The notes under the pieces were generated by a model. It did no database searches and was not told where the DNA came from. It was given only the letters and a program-made list of their open reading frames with translations. A program made the position numbers and the translations under genes. A DNA stretch of 64,000 nt from Utricularia gibba (taxonomy: Eukaryota; Streptophyta; Magnoliopsida; Lamiales; Lentibulariaceae): assembly GCA_002189035.1 (NCBI GenBank), contig NEEC01000012.1:1674001-1738000 (forward strand), written 5' to 3'. Below are positions 1 through 12,932 of this stretch, in pieces; within the stretch, counting starts at the first letter, position 1, and every line of letters begins with the position of its first letter.

Positions 1-1927
<1,927 letters not shown>

Positions 1928-3760
1928 TGCAAGTTATGGCTTACCCTCTCCCCGAAGCAATCCCAAATCCAAACAGCAACCCCTCAACCCACACAGGAGT
2001 CAATGAACAAACCCCACAAAGCCTCAATTCTTTTTCAAGAAAACACACACATGTATTGTGTCAGTAGCAGCTCAGCCGCATTTCCCCCATCGACCACGGC
2101 ACCTGATTGCGAAAGAACAATCCCTGTTCGTGCGCTTCGTATTGCTATTGAATACAAAGAGAAACCAATCCTTCATAAAACGCTGCCTCGGCCCCTCCTC
2201 CACCTGACGAGCAATCATAGAACAGGAAATTCAACCCTAAATACCAAATCCAAAATCCACCTTCATTGACCAAAAAAATACCCCGTTTGCTCCGCTCATC
2301 TGGGCTCAAAAATCAAAATCTGAGAACATGGGAATGCAAGAAATGCAGATCTGAAGAGACCCTTTATGCTTAAGCAAATAATTTAGCCGAGGGGAGGAGG
2401 AGGGAGAGAGGCTACAGCTACACTAACACCGACGGAAAGTATAATGCTGGAGGTTTACAAAAAGATAAATGCCTACGCCACGCCTATCCATCTACCTCTC
2501 TATTCTCCTATTTCGGCCCCTCTGCACCTCCCATTCCCAATAAACCCACATGGCCCTAACTTGTACACGCATTTCACTAAAACCAAAGATTTGCATTTAT
2601 AATTCATCTTTTTTATTTATATTCCTTATTTATTTTTTTTTTCATAATATAAAATGATTTTTAATCCAATGATAGCATTACTTGAGGGGTGTCTTCCAAA
2701 AAAAATAATGTGTACATATTATTAAATAATAAATTTAAATTATGATCAATAATTTTACACCACTAAAAATCCAATATAAAAATATTAATGAAATTATTTA
2801 AGAGATGGATACAACTCAACTCCATTATTTCTTAGACATGCATTTGATCAAGGTGTTGAGTATTGATAACTACATTTAAGACTTTATGTTTAAACAATTT
2901 ATATTTTTTGAAAAATATTACAAAGCAATTTTATTATCAAGTATGAACGATTTTTCTTTGAAAAGGAGAAAAAGTAGAAATACTTATTATTTTTTAAAAA
3001 TTATAAATTCAACTTATATTTTTTTAATAAATACTTCATGAAAAATATTTACTTGGCTATCTTTTTCAGCAATTTTTAGAAGTGGATTTTGAGAAGGTTT
3101 GGATAGATGATGCATTGTAATTAAATGGTTTTTGAGGGGGTCAAATGCAAGGAATTTTGAGCATGAGGAACTTCCAAGAAGAAGGGTTCAAAGTGGCAAT
3201 GAATGCATGCATGCATGGATGATGATAATGTGAGTCCATGGTTCATGCACTTGTATGAACGGGAAAGAAAGAACCTTCCCCCAGTCCATTTGCAAGGAAT
3301 CTAGGGTTTGGTCACGATACGTGGGATTGTCGATGGGTTGCCACGTGGCAGGAGAGTTTAATAAAAACCCGGCTTCATCTGAATGTTGTTCAGCGATGGT
3401 GTTCTATGATGCACGTGTTTCGTGCTCGGTAGTCTTTCTTAATCCGTGTTAGAGTGTAGAATGTCCGAAGCTTCTAGAAAGAATTTACTGTTTTCACCTT
3501 GAATGAAAGGTTGAGCCGTACATAGACTGGAAGAAAGTGGACCTGGGCCGAGAGTTCGATTTTGGGCCTTTTTCACATGGCCCGATGTTTCTGTTTCTGC
3601 GAGCGCGCAGTCATCGTCGTGTTTGGCGAGATTTTACACACGCAACGCGTCGACGGTCTGCGCTTTCTCCATTCATCGACTGAGAAAATGTAACTGATTA
3701 ATTTTTCTTTCAGTTCTTTCAAGTGTTTGTCACCTTTAATCCGTATATTATGTTGTTAGA
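1928..3760. promoter_or_regulatory. Intergenic region between MPK20-like and SWIB genes
   Basis: The two genes point away from each other, so this stretch should hold both promoters and the MPK 5' UTR (probably up to about 2450, where a GA-rich tract lies). 2600-3060 is very AT-rich. No convincing coding ORF was seen; short ORFs here have no recognisable family. Confidence 0.5.
3299..3347 (+). promoter_or_regulatory. Telo-box-like TAGGGTTT and G-box CACGTG
   Basis: A TAGGGTTT motif near 3302 and a palindromic CACGTG at 3342-3347 lie about 40 bp apart, upstream of the SWIB gene. Both motifs are known plant promoter elements (telo-box; bZIP/bHLH G-box). Function here is inferred from position only. 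Confidence 0.3.
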
Positions 3761-4201
3761 TTGCAATGAAGTAAGTGTCTTCGGTGATTGAATCGCGAGT
3801 TTTCAGTTTGAAGTTAAAAAAAAACATGAATATTAAGGATTGTTGTTGTTTGCTCGATTCAAAAACTGTTACGAGTTTCAGGTTATTCTGCTTTAATTCA
3901 CAAATGCTTGATTGTTTTTTTGGTTCATATTTTATTTTGTTTGATCAGGGAAAGTGTACTTTTGCTCGGATAAAGTATGAAGGTTTTTTAGTTGAATTCG
4001 GTACTCGCGACGGAAGAAGGCAAATCAAATTTCAAAAGCTGAAATTAGTGAAACGCTCCACCATTTTTAGTATGGGAAACATAAGATTCATATTTATGCT
4101 TAAGATGTTCCTCAAATTTCCTGCTTTTTGGCATACGGTTGGGCGGCACTGCGCTCTCAAATTTTGAAGTAATACTAATCATACAGCTTAATGATGTACA
4201 G

Positions 4202-5149
4202 GAAACCAATGGTAGCACAGCGGTTGATGAAAAGGCGGTCACTGACAACCCCAAGCAAGTTTCGAGTTTGATAGACGTCGTTAACCTTCCCAAGTACTAC
4301 GAGATTTCATGGGCCAATCTCAGAGCACGCAGCTGAGTTGCTTCAGGCGTGTATGGGATTATATCAAGGAGAAAAACCTGCAGGTACGATTCTAATTCCT
4401 GGAGATTTTCTTGATCACGCTGAATGAATAGTAATAATTGTTACCAGAGAGTTGCTTGATTAAAATGGCAAAATCGTAACACTGATTATGACTGCATTAC
4501 CAATTACTTGCCCACCATTTGTGGTTTTGACTGGTTAATGGTTACATGCTTCCTGAAATCTACCTATAAAGACCAGTTTGAGAGTCTCATTCCCCCAAAT
4601 AGCACTTAACTTAGAAGTATGTAGTGAGTAGTAGGCATTCACAAAAAAAATGTTGTTGAATACTAGCTCTTGGGCTGTTCTCCCGAAGCATGATCTGTCA
4701 GATTTTGCACCCCATTTGCCTTTGGTGAGTAGGGTTCTTTCCAAAACATGTGCTTCATTACTATTAAGTCACGGACTATTGCTTGCTTTATGGCCCCTGA
4801 ACTTGTCGCGCAAGCTGACTTACAGTTCTGCCACCATGTAAAACACCAACTCTCTCTGATTGGATAAAATTCTAAAAAGCCCACTGGCAAGTGCATGAAC
4901 CTCAAAGGATGAACCACGACAATGGATATTTTTTGGTTTCTGGGTTTCTCTTTTGCCTGATAGTTGGCAGGGTGTCACTAGCTTTTGCATACATTTCCGA
5001 TGCACCTGAACTTGTTGTAGGATCCAATGGACAGGAATGCAGTCAACTGTGATCAGAAGCTGAAGAGCATTTTTGTGGGGAAATCTAGATTTAATCTCGC
5101 TGAACTTCCCATCCTGGTGAAGGTTCTTTTCCCAAAGAAGTCCAAGTAA
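4202..5149 (+). CDS. SWIB/MDM2-domain protein, with an apparent 1-nt frameshift
   Basis: SWIB domains occur in SWI/SNF BAF60-type subunits and in small plant proteins of nucleus or organelles. Two exons are readable: 4202-4383 (after a TACAG acceptor) and 5021-5149 (stop TAA 5147-5149), joined by a GT-AG intron of 637 bp. The domain is recognisable from SLIDVVNLP, then FMGQSQ, CFRRVWDYIKEKNLQ, DPMDRNAVNCDQKL and a FPKKSK tail. The part before about 4293 and the part after about 4300 are in different frames; one missing base near AAGTACTACG would join them, and the repaired length (183 nt) would be whole codons. Either a real lesion or an assembly error. I could not place the 5' exon with the start codon; it should lie between about 3650 and 4150. 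The domain call is firm, the gene's integrity is not. Confidence 0.72.
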
Positions 5150-7114
5150 TTCTATTACCATTAACCTTTGATGTCTCTCTATTTACCTTTGATGTATCTT
5201 CACACACTAGCTTTATAATCATGGGTTCAATCCAGACTTTAGATATATAATTTAAGCTCATGATATAATCGAAAAATATATTAAATTCATTTAAATAATA
5301 AATTTTATTTTTTGAAATTATTTAAAATATAATTAGAATTTATTTAATCCAATTTAATTTATTATAAAAAGGATTTAATTTTAAGAAAAGTTTGACCTTT
5401 TAATTACGCAAAACTAACTAAAATGAAAACCATGTAGTGGGATTGAATCGTTGATAGAGATAAAAATTGAATTTAGTTGAAGTTAGATGTTTGTAATAAG
5501 GTAATTTTATTTCTTGTATTTAACTAAATTTAATTTTTAATTTATGGTAAAATAGGAAAAAATAATTAGAAAGTTAGAATTAAAATTTTATTTGTAATAT
5601 ATTTTAACATATACAATTAGCATGACAATTAATTAAAACCTAATAATTAATTTTATATTGGGTTAGGCTTAATTAGAAAAATAGACTTATGCATAACTTT
5701 TTTTTTCAACAATCATATTTTATGTATTGATATACTAAATAGTTTTACTTTTAATATAGTATATGTATTTATCTTATAATAAAAATAATATATTTATGTA
5801 AAATAGAATATTAAATACAATTTGATAAAATATTATTAGAATTCAAAATTTTATTAATTCAATTAATTAACAATTGAAAATTATATAGAGTACGTTATAG
5901 TCTTAAAATTATTATTTATTTATAATTCAAATAAAATTTTATTAATTAAAAAATGTAGGTTAATTATTAAATATTATCTGCAAAAATTTCAATAATTAAA
6001 CTAAAAATCACATCCGTATATTTTTTTTTTGTTAATGCACATACAAAAAATATCCATATCACTTATACTTAAACAATACTAATAATTTGAATCAAATGCA
6101 TCTTAATAATACATTGAAAATGAAATAATATAATTTATTTAAAATATTAATGTCTATTTTCGAAAATATTGCTAAATATACTTTTTATTCTGAATCTTGA
6201 TTTACAAGGATGAGTTGAATTCAATATGGTAGGAATGACTTGTGATAATGATATTTTCACAACTGATGTATAGTGGAATGAAAAAATCTATATTGAATGC
6301 ATGTATGCTATTGGCATTGGGGAGGGGGATGATCTTGATGTATTTGACGAATGTTGTATGCTTTGAGGACATTATAGTACTCTCATCTGTTGGTTCGGTA
6401 CTGATTGTCTTGAACTCCAAAATTAAGCTGTTGTTCTATAATATTATAAACTAACTCCTTAATCTATTTATTTTATGTGTTCAAGTCATTGTATCTTGTT
6501 TAGAATGATGATATTTATTTAATCTAGACAAATGCAATACTAACATGAAGGGAGTATCATCCCACTCAATTTCATTTCGTATAAGATTAAAATTATTTGA
6601 ATATGTAGCAACAAATGTCTTTAGTTAATACAGCATATTGATAACCTTATGTGAAAGTGTATTGAACGAGTAACATATTTATAGAATGATGAAAATTAGA
6701 AGTTGAAGTAGAGATGGTCTTATAATATGACATTTCAAATACATTTGAACTTATTGTGTATGATTGCATAAAATTTGATAAATTTGTCAAAAACTATAAT
6801 TGCATGTGTCTATTGAAATGTTAACAATATGCATAATTCTACATATAAAACCGATCTCAGATATAGAGAATATTATTGTGGCTCTATTATATTTTTCAAC
6901 TCATATGCCAAAAAGATTTTTAGAGTTTGCATTTAAGAGCTCTTCACCGTTTTTTACAAACTTGATTTGTTGAAGTATTACTTTATTTTGTTGAATGTTG
7001 TCTATAGTTGTTAGAAGATTAGTTAAATAAGATATGTCATTAGGATTGAAGAATGCGTGTATCATACCTTGGTAACGGATGTAGTTAGTTGACAATACTT
7101 TTCTAAAAAATCTC
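5150..7114. other. AT-rich intergenic stretch, no gene seen
   Basis: Strongly AT-rich with many short A/T runs. I see no ORF with recognisable protein similarity and no clear terminal repeats. Probably decayed repeat DNA and the SWIB gene's 3' flank. Confidence 0.5.
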
Positions 7115-7540
7115 ATTTATTTTATTTGACGTGGTTTTTGTTGTGCGCAATCGATACCAAACAATAAATTTAACTATAAAAATCAAGAAATAATCATAGA
7201 AATTAAATTTGATTCATTCCAAAATAAATGCTACGTCTATACCCAATTATAAAAAATTCACTATTTATCATAGTAAATACAAATAGATTCATCCTGATAA
7301 ATTATCGGGTTTTACCCTCTATTTCTACCCTCTCTTTGAAAACTCTACCGGCAAAATACATGAATAAGAAAAAAATCTTATTCCACCCTTGGAAAACGAG
7401 TTCATATCGAACTCACTCACAAAAAACTCGATCGAAGTGCTATGGATGCTTTGATTCCTTGTGATGCTCTATGGAGGAGAGTTCACCTCTATAAATAGAG
7501 AAAACCAGACGCCACTCTTGAAAGGTTGAAGTGTCAACCG
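7115..7540 (+). repeat. Diverged dispersed repeat, copy 1 (LTR-like)
   Basis: This stretch aligns by eye with 9285-9645 in the same orientation: both run through a 'caatc.a.a..a.a' start, 'gattcat.c.aaaataa', 'tttctaccctct' / 'tttctaccatct', an AT-rich 'acgaataaaaaa' section and a terminal 'tttatag' TATA-like part (CTATAAATAG at about 7490). TATA-like end and same-strand pairing suggest two old LTRs, but no TG..CA ends or coding interior were found. Confidence 0.45.
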
Positions 7541-9284
7541 CCCATATTTCTTATTTTTTTTATTTTAAACTATAATATATCTCACATATGAAGATACTTT
7601 TTAATTTATAGTCATAATGTCAAATTTGAAAAATCAGGAAGAATAAATCATGTATGATAATAGAAGTATAAATGTTTATAATTCATATAGTATGTTCATT
7701 AGGTATGTATATGCTCCCTCATGTGTGTGATGTATCATCTCTTAATACATAATTGAATTATTTGACACGTGTGTATACTATTATCCACATTAAATCGTGT
7801 AGATTTTTTCCTATTTTATATAACATTGATTAATCGCACATGTCATAGGATCACTAATTATATATGTTAGATGATGATCACGAACCACAATTTAATTTTG
7901 CAACATTGTATTATGATACATAACATAATTTAGTTTTGCAACATTGTAGAAGGGCTTTAAATAGTCGAAAATTTCCAAGTTATATGTAATTACTGCATAA
8001 AATAAATTTACAAAAAAATTAGATTACATTTATATAGATAAATATCAATAGAAGTATTTAGTGGATTTTTCTATTTACTTGAAAAAATTGATTTACAAAA
8101 TATATATTATATTGAATTGAATTCGCAAAATGCATGATGTTTTACTAACTTTTTACAAAATATATGTAGTTTACAAATTAACATTTTTTAAAATATATAT
8201 GTTTTTAAGAGAAATTATAAGCAAAATTAATTTGTAAATTTTTAAAAATCTAAAGGTATTATTTATTTTTCATTAGATCAATATTCAATTTTCGTAAATT
8301 GATTGAAAATGCATGACAAATCTAACAATTATAAATAATGATTAAGATTGAAAAAAAGAAGGAAATATTAGTATAAAAAATGATATATAAAAAATAATAA
8401 TTTTAAACATCTAATTGTATACTTTGGTGGCTAGACAAAAACTCGCTCTGTTTAAGTCTTGTGTAAACAAGTAAGTCGATATCATATTGAAAATCAATTG
8501 AATTTAATATAAATGTAATAAATATGCATCGTCAATATCTATGTAATTAGTATTAACGGTATTGGACTCATAGAATTTAATCATGAAATCAAATTTAAGG
8601 TTTCTTAAATTTAATTATAATCCATTACAATATAGTCAATAAATTTTTTATATGTATTATGTTTTGTTTTTATTATTTTAAAAGCATATTTGTTATGTAA
8701 TACATAAGTGTGATTATCTCTTATAACGTTTCCTTTATATAAAATCTTAATTATGGCTTTGGACATCACTATTTATTATAATATAAGCACATAATTAGGA
8801 TAAAGATAATGTATTAAGTGCAAGTAATATTGAGAATTCATACATTATTTATTGAACCGTAATTATCCAAAAATTTGTTTGATAATAAATGTAAAATCTT
8901 TGTTTCATGTAGAATTGTAGTATTTATAAAATTATTATGTTAAAAGTACACTTCTACAAGAAAAAAACATTTTATTTATTTACAAATAAATAAAGTATAA
9001 ATAATTGTATTACAGTAATAATCAAAATAATTTATTTTCTTATTCATTTTATATAAATATGAAATTAATATTAATACGTGAAATTTCATTAAAAATAATA
9101 ATGTTAATAATATATAAAACCATTTTTGTTTGCAAAACATATATTTTGCGAATCATTTACAAAAATTCAGCTTTTGAGAAAAGGTGTGGATTCTCATATT
9201 GTTAGTTGAAATTTATTTCAACTACTTTATATATGATGACACTCTATTGATTTTGATAGTATCACATGTCTGTTTTTTCGAAAA
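7541..9284. other. AT-rich interval between two similar repeats
   Basis: No recognisable gene. If the flanking repeats are LTRs, this 1.7 kb would be a degenerate or non-coding interior. I cannot show a primer-binding site or polypurine tract. Confidence 0.3.
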
Positions 9285-9645
9285 CATTCTTGTTGTATGC
9301 AATCAACAAAATAGATATCAAAATTTAACATGATTCACCCTAAAATAAGTTCTAAGTTCATATTCAATTTTAAGAAAAAATCATTATTTACTACAGTGAA
9401 TGCAAAGAGATTTATCCTAATAAACTACTGAACTTTACTTTTTATTTCTACCATCTACCTAAAAAATTACCAGACAAGAGACACGAATAAAAAATAATAT
9501 TATCTTTTTTATTGTCTATTCTTTCGTAAAAAATCAAGTTCCTACTGAAATTACTCAAGATTCAAAGTTGAGCCACACAATAAGATACACAACATTCCAT
9601 TTTATTTATAGAAATGAACTCAGCTTGCCAACATTGAAAAGTATG
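9285..9645 (+). repeat. Diverged dispersed repeat, copy 2 (LTR-like)
   Basis: Partner of 7115-7540. Similarity covers most of its length but is heavily mutated, so the duplication or insertion is old. It abuts the gypsy LTR fragment that starts near 9665. Confidence 0.45.
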
Positions 9646-9664
9646 TTGGCCGACATCAAAAAAA

Positions 9665-10066
9665 TTTTACGTGGAAACTGCCGTAAGATGGAAAAAACTA
9701 CGGAGCTGTCGGAGCTCACCGGAAAAATTCCTTACTAGACGGAGGTGGTGAAGTAAGGTACAGGTTGGGAGGTTTAGGGTCGAACCATTTCTTTGTTACG
9801 ATTTCTTCTTTTTATAGAGGAGGCTGATCTGATCGAGTCCTGAATTCGACAGATCTCCATTGCTTTCTGTACCTGCCATGAGATCTTGCTTTTCAAATAT
9901 CGACTACCTACTTTGCCTTAATTCGGTTGCTTTTTAGACTGTGCCATACGGCCACTGTTACCAAATTTCTAACAAATATCGGCTTGTCGACTGACATTAT
10001 CTCGTCAGGGCTCTTTTTGGCAACCTTTTAGAAGCCGATTACCCTCAGCCGATTTGTACCCCATCA
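9665..10066 (-). mobile_element. Gypsy LTR fragment related to the element at 40424
   Basis: The reverse complement matches the 5' LTR at 40424-40830: start TGATG, TCTATAAA TATA box, CTTCACC..CTCCGTCTAGT, then GCTCCG and TTTCCACGTAAAA. The terminal roughly 125 bp of the LTR is missing, so this is a truncated solo LTR or element end. It is much more GC-rich than its surroundings. Confidence 0.7.
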
Positions 10067-11005
10067 CCTATCAATTAATCTAAAATATTGAAAACATAAA
10101 AATCACAAATAATTGTTATATGTGCATGGCTTATGATACCTATATAATAATTTTTTTAACTATATGAGCATGGATAGCATGATTCATGGTCATATAACAA
10201 ATCTTCAATTATACTGTGGTTTATTATAATTTCAAGTAAAAATTAAAATTCTTTTAAAAAAATATATTTTAAAAAATTACATTTTTAAATATATAAATAA
10301 GTATTATATTATAAAAATAAATACAATTGGTATACATCAAAATAAATACACCTCAATAAAAATAATTCATTAAAAAAAGAGTAGTATTTGACCAATGTTT
10401 ATCAAATAAGACTATTCTGCAAATAAAAATTTTGTAGAAGGCTATTTCACTAATTAAGCAAAAGTATTTAATGGATACGTTTATGATTGATAAAAAAAAT
10501 AAGTAAACTAGAATTCAATTAATTGAGAAAATTCATCTAAAGAAAACCTAATTAGAGATATTATGTATGTGCTTTAAAAATCAAAATACATATATATTAG
10601 AAAATATATTTATCAAATAAACATAATTTTCAGTACATGTCAATTTAGGAATCTAAACAAGTTTATCAAACACTATCTTCAAATTTAATACTATGTTAGG
10701 AATTTGTTCCTATTTGATAAAAAAATATTTTAGAATAATTTTATTATCAAATAGGAACAAATTCTATTATAAATCAAATAGAATCTAAATGAATACTTCA
10801 ATTATAAAAAGATTAAGTATGATTTTTAAAAAATAATATATATAAGAATAATGATATTAATTTATTGTGTTATGCACCTTAAGAAACTCATGATAATGGC
10901 ACCTTTATGCTTTACAATTCACCAAAATTCAGAAATAAATTGAACAAAAGAGAAGCTCATGCAACTGAGACGTTTGGTGAAAGAGCGTTGTCTTTGACAT
11001 AAACC
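10067..11005. other. AT-rich intergenic stretch upstream of the PPR gene
   Basis: No gene recognised. A segment around 10390-10460 resembles the left flank of the Gly-rich gene duplications (near 23165 and 32730; shared 'ctgcaaataaaaattt.gta.a.ggctatttca'). A perfect hairpin lies at 10700-10764. Confidence 0.5.
10700..10764. repeat. Perfect inverted repeat, 21-bp arms
   Basis: Arms 10700-10720 and 10744-10764 are exact reverse complements around a 23-nt AT-rich loop. It could be a tiny foldback/MITE remnant. Confidence 0.8.
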
Positions 11006-11194
11006 TTATCTTATCTGCTGGAGGCTATCACCATTGGGCTGCAACTGAAGAAGTTCTTTGCTGATTTTTCCATTTTCAGGAGCTTCCCGTTTCCATTTCT
11101 GCAGGAGGAAGTCCCCCGTTTGTTCTTCGAAGTTCAACGCATCACTTGCAGAGTTGAAACAATCAGATTTTTTCCAGAACTCGGATGCCGCCAT
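11006..11194 (-). CDS. Possible 62-aa protein, head-to-head with the PPR gene
   Basis: An unrecognised open frame starting at AACATGGCGGCA (close to a plant start consensus) and ending at TAA. The product is acidic-to-neutral and Glu/Gln/Lys-rich, begins MAASEFWKKSD, has no membrane segment, and its codon choice looks coding. Its start codon (11194-11192) lies inside the PPR gene's presumed first codons, so the two frames overlap by 10 bp on opposite strands. It could be a real small gene, the last trace of a lost neighbour, or chance in the PPR 5' UTR. Confidence 0.3.
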   Translation of the reverse strand: MAASEFWKKSDCFNSASDALNFEEQTGDFLLQKWKREAPENGKISKELLQLQPNGDSLQQIR

Positions 11195-12723
11195 GTTTTT
11201 GCTACTACAATCCACAATCTCCCTCTATCTCAAGGTTTATCTCCGACCAACCACTCCTATCGCTGCTGGAAACCAGTTGCCGCACAGTCAGAGACTTGAG
11301 AAAGATTCACGCCCAAATGATCAAAACAGGGCTTGCTAGAGACACGGTGGCGGTTAGCAGAATACTGAGTTTCAGCGCTACGGGGCCGGAACCGGATCTG
11401 GGATACGCGTTATCTTTGTTTCATCGGATTGACCGAAAAAATGAGTTCATTTGGAATACTGTGATCAGGGGGTTTTGTGGGAGTGCTGATCCTCATGTTG
11501 CGGTTTTACTGTTTGCTGAAATGCTTGAGAGAGGGGAAGTGGAGCCGGGGAAGCTCACTTACCCCTCTGTATTTAAAGCTTATTCGCAACTCGGGGTTGC
11601 TAAAGGTGGTGCACAGCTTCATGGGAGGATTGTTAAGTTGGGTTTGGAATTTGATCCCTTTATACGTAACTCTGTTATTCACATGTACGCCAACTGTGGA
11701 CTTGTGACAGATGCTAAGAAGCTGTTTGATGAAGATGAAGACAACGATGTCATTGCTTGGAACGCTGTGATCATGGGCCTGGCCAAGACAGGGGAAGTGG
11801 AGGAATCATGGCGTTTGTTCTGTAAACTTCGGTCGAAAAGCGATATATCTTGGAATACAATGGTGAGCAGTTTTGTTAGGAATGGGAAATGGCAAGAAGC
11901 CTTGGATCTATTTGTTGAAATGCAAGTGCAGGGGATGAAGCCAAGTGAATACACAATTGTCAGCACCTTGAACGCCTGTGCTAAACTAGGCGCTCTTGAA
12001 CAAGGTGAGTGGATTCATGACTACGTAGGGAAGATGGGAATACATCTGAATGCCATACTAGTGACTGCCCTCATAGACATGTACAGCAAGTGTGGGAAAG
12101 TAGAAATGGCTCGCTGCATCTTCGAAACCGCCCCGCAAATAAGTCTTTCATGCTGGAACTCAATGATGTTTGGTTTAGCAACTAATGGACTTGAAGATGA
12201 AGCAATCCGATTGTTTTCAGAGTTACAATCTTCAAGTTTTGAACCAGACAATGTGAGCTTTATAGCAGTTCTTACAGCATGTAACCACTCCGGTCGAGTT
12301 GATGAAGCGAGACACTACTTTAGATTGATGAAAGAAGCTTATGGAATCAATCCAACGATCAAACACTATGGTTGTATGGTGGATGTTCTGAGCAGGGTGG
12401 GGCTTCTGGAAGAAGCAATGGAGCTGGTAGGCAACATGCATGTGAGACCAGATGCTGCTATATTGGGATCGTTGCTATCAGCCTGCATTCGTCACCAGAA
12501 CACTGAACTTGCAGAACTGGTAGCACAAAATCTCATCTCCTCAGGTCAGGATGACCAGTGTGCACACATACTATTGTCAAATTGTTACGCAGCTTCAGGA
12601 TGTTTCGAGAAAGCTGTGGAAGAAAGGGTGAAGATGAAGATCAAGCAAGCTGTGAAACAGAGAGGATGCAGTGCAATTGAAGTGAATGGAGAGGTCCACG
12701 AGTTTGTAGCAGGTGGAAGATGA
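11185..12723 (+). CDS. Pentatricopeptide repeat protein, PLS class with E domain (At2g42920-like)
   Basis: PLS-class PPR proteins bind organellar RNA, usually to direct C-to-U editing, in plastids or mitochondria. This is a single 512-codon exon, as usual for the family. Tandem 31-36-residue motifs run from about residue 30 (LRKIHAQMIKTG) to about 420, with typical FIWNTVIRGF, HMYANCG, ALIDMYSKCG, SFIAVLTACNHSG and KHYGCMVDVL. An E-type tail with LLSACIRHQN, ILLSNCYAASG and CSAIEVNGEVHEF follows. It ends right after VHEFVAGGR with no DYW domain, so the editing deaminase would have to come from a partner. The layout and wording match Arabidopsis At2g42920 as I recall it (559 aa); the N-terminus is shorter and its Met is the first in frame, so the exact start is uncertain. 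It converges with the RLK gene, 209 bp away. Confidence 0.93.
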   Translation: MPPCFCYYNPQSPSISRFISDQPLLSLLETSCRTVRDLRKIHAQMIKTGLARDTVAVSRILSFSATGPEPDLGYALSLFHRIDRKNEFIWNTVIRGFCGSADPHVAVLLFAEMLERGEVEPGKLTYPSVFKAYSQLGVAKGGAQLHGRIVKLGLEFDPFIRNSVIHMYANCGLVTDAKKLFDEDEDNDVIAWNAVIMGLAKTGEVEESWRLFCKLRSKSDISWNTMVSSFVRNGKWQEALDLFVEMQVQGMKPSEYTIVSTLNACAKLGALEQGEWIHDYVGKMGIHLNAILVTALIDMYSKCGKVEMARCIFETAPQISLSCWNSMMFGLATNGLEDEAIRLFSELQSSSFEPDNVSFIAVLTACNHSGRVDEARHYFRLMKEAYGINPTIKHYGCMVDVLSRVGLLEEAMELVGNMHVRPDAAILGSLLSACIRHQNTELAELVAQNLISSGQDDQCAHILLSNCYAASGCFEKAVEERVKMKIKQAVKQRGCSAIEVNGEVHEFVAGGR

Positions 12724-12932
12724 ACTTCTCATTGTTTGGTTCTAATTCATATCCCCAATACAATGTGCATGTTCTTTGAAATGGAGTCTGCGACATTAGT
12801 ACAAAATAATGACATTTGCATGTAAAATTCAACTACCAACAAACTGAAACTGAGCCTCTCTCAGGTTTCATGAATTGTTACAGCTTCAAGTGAAAAAAAG
12901 AAAAAAAAAACAGCATGGTGCATGGGGTTCCA

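Noticed and set aside
11679-12441. Antisense ORFs inside the PPR gene
   Set aside because: Shadows of the repeated PPR codons.
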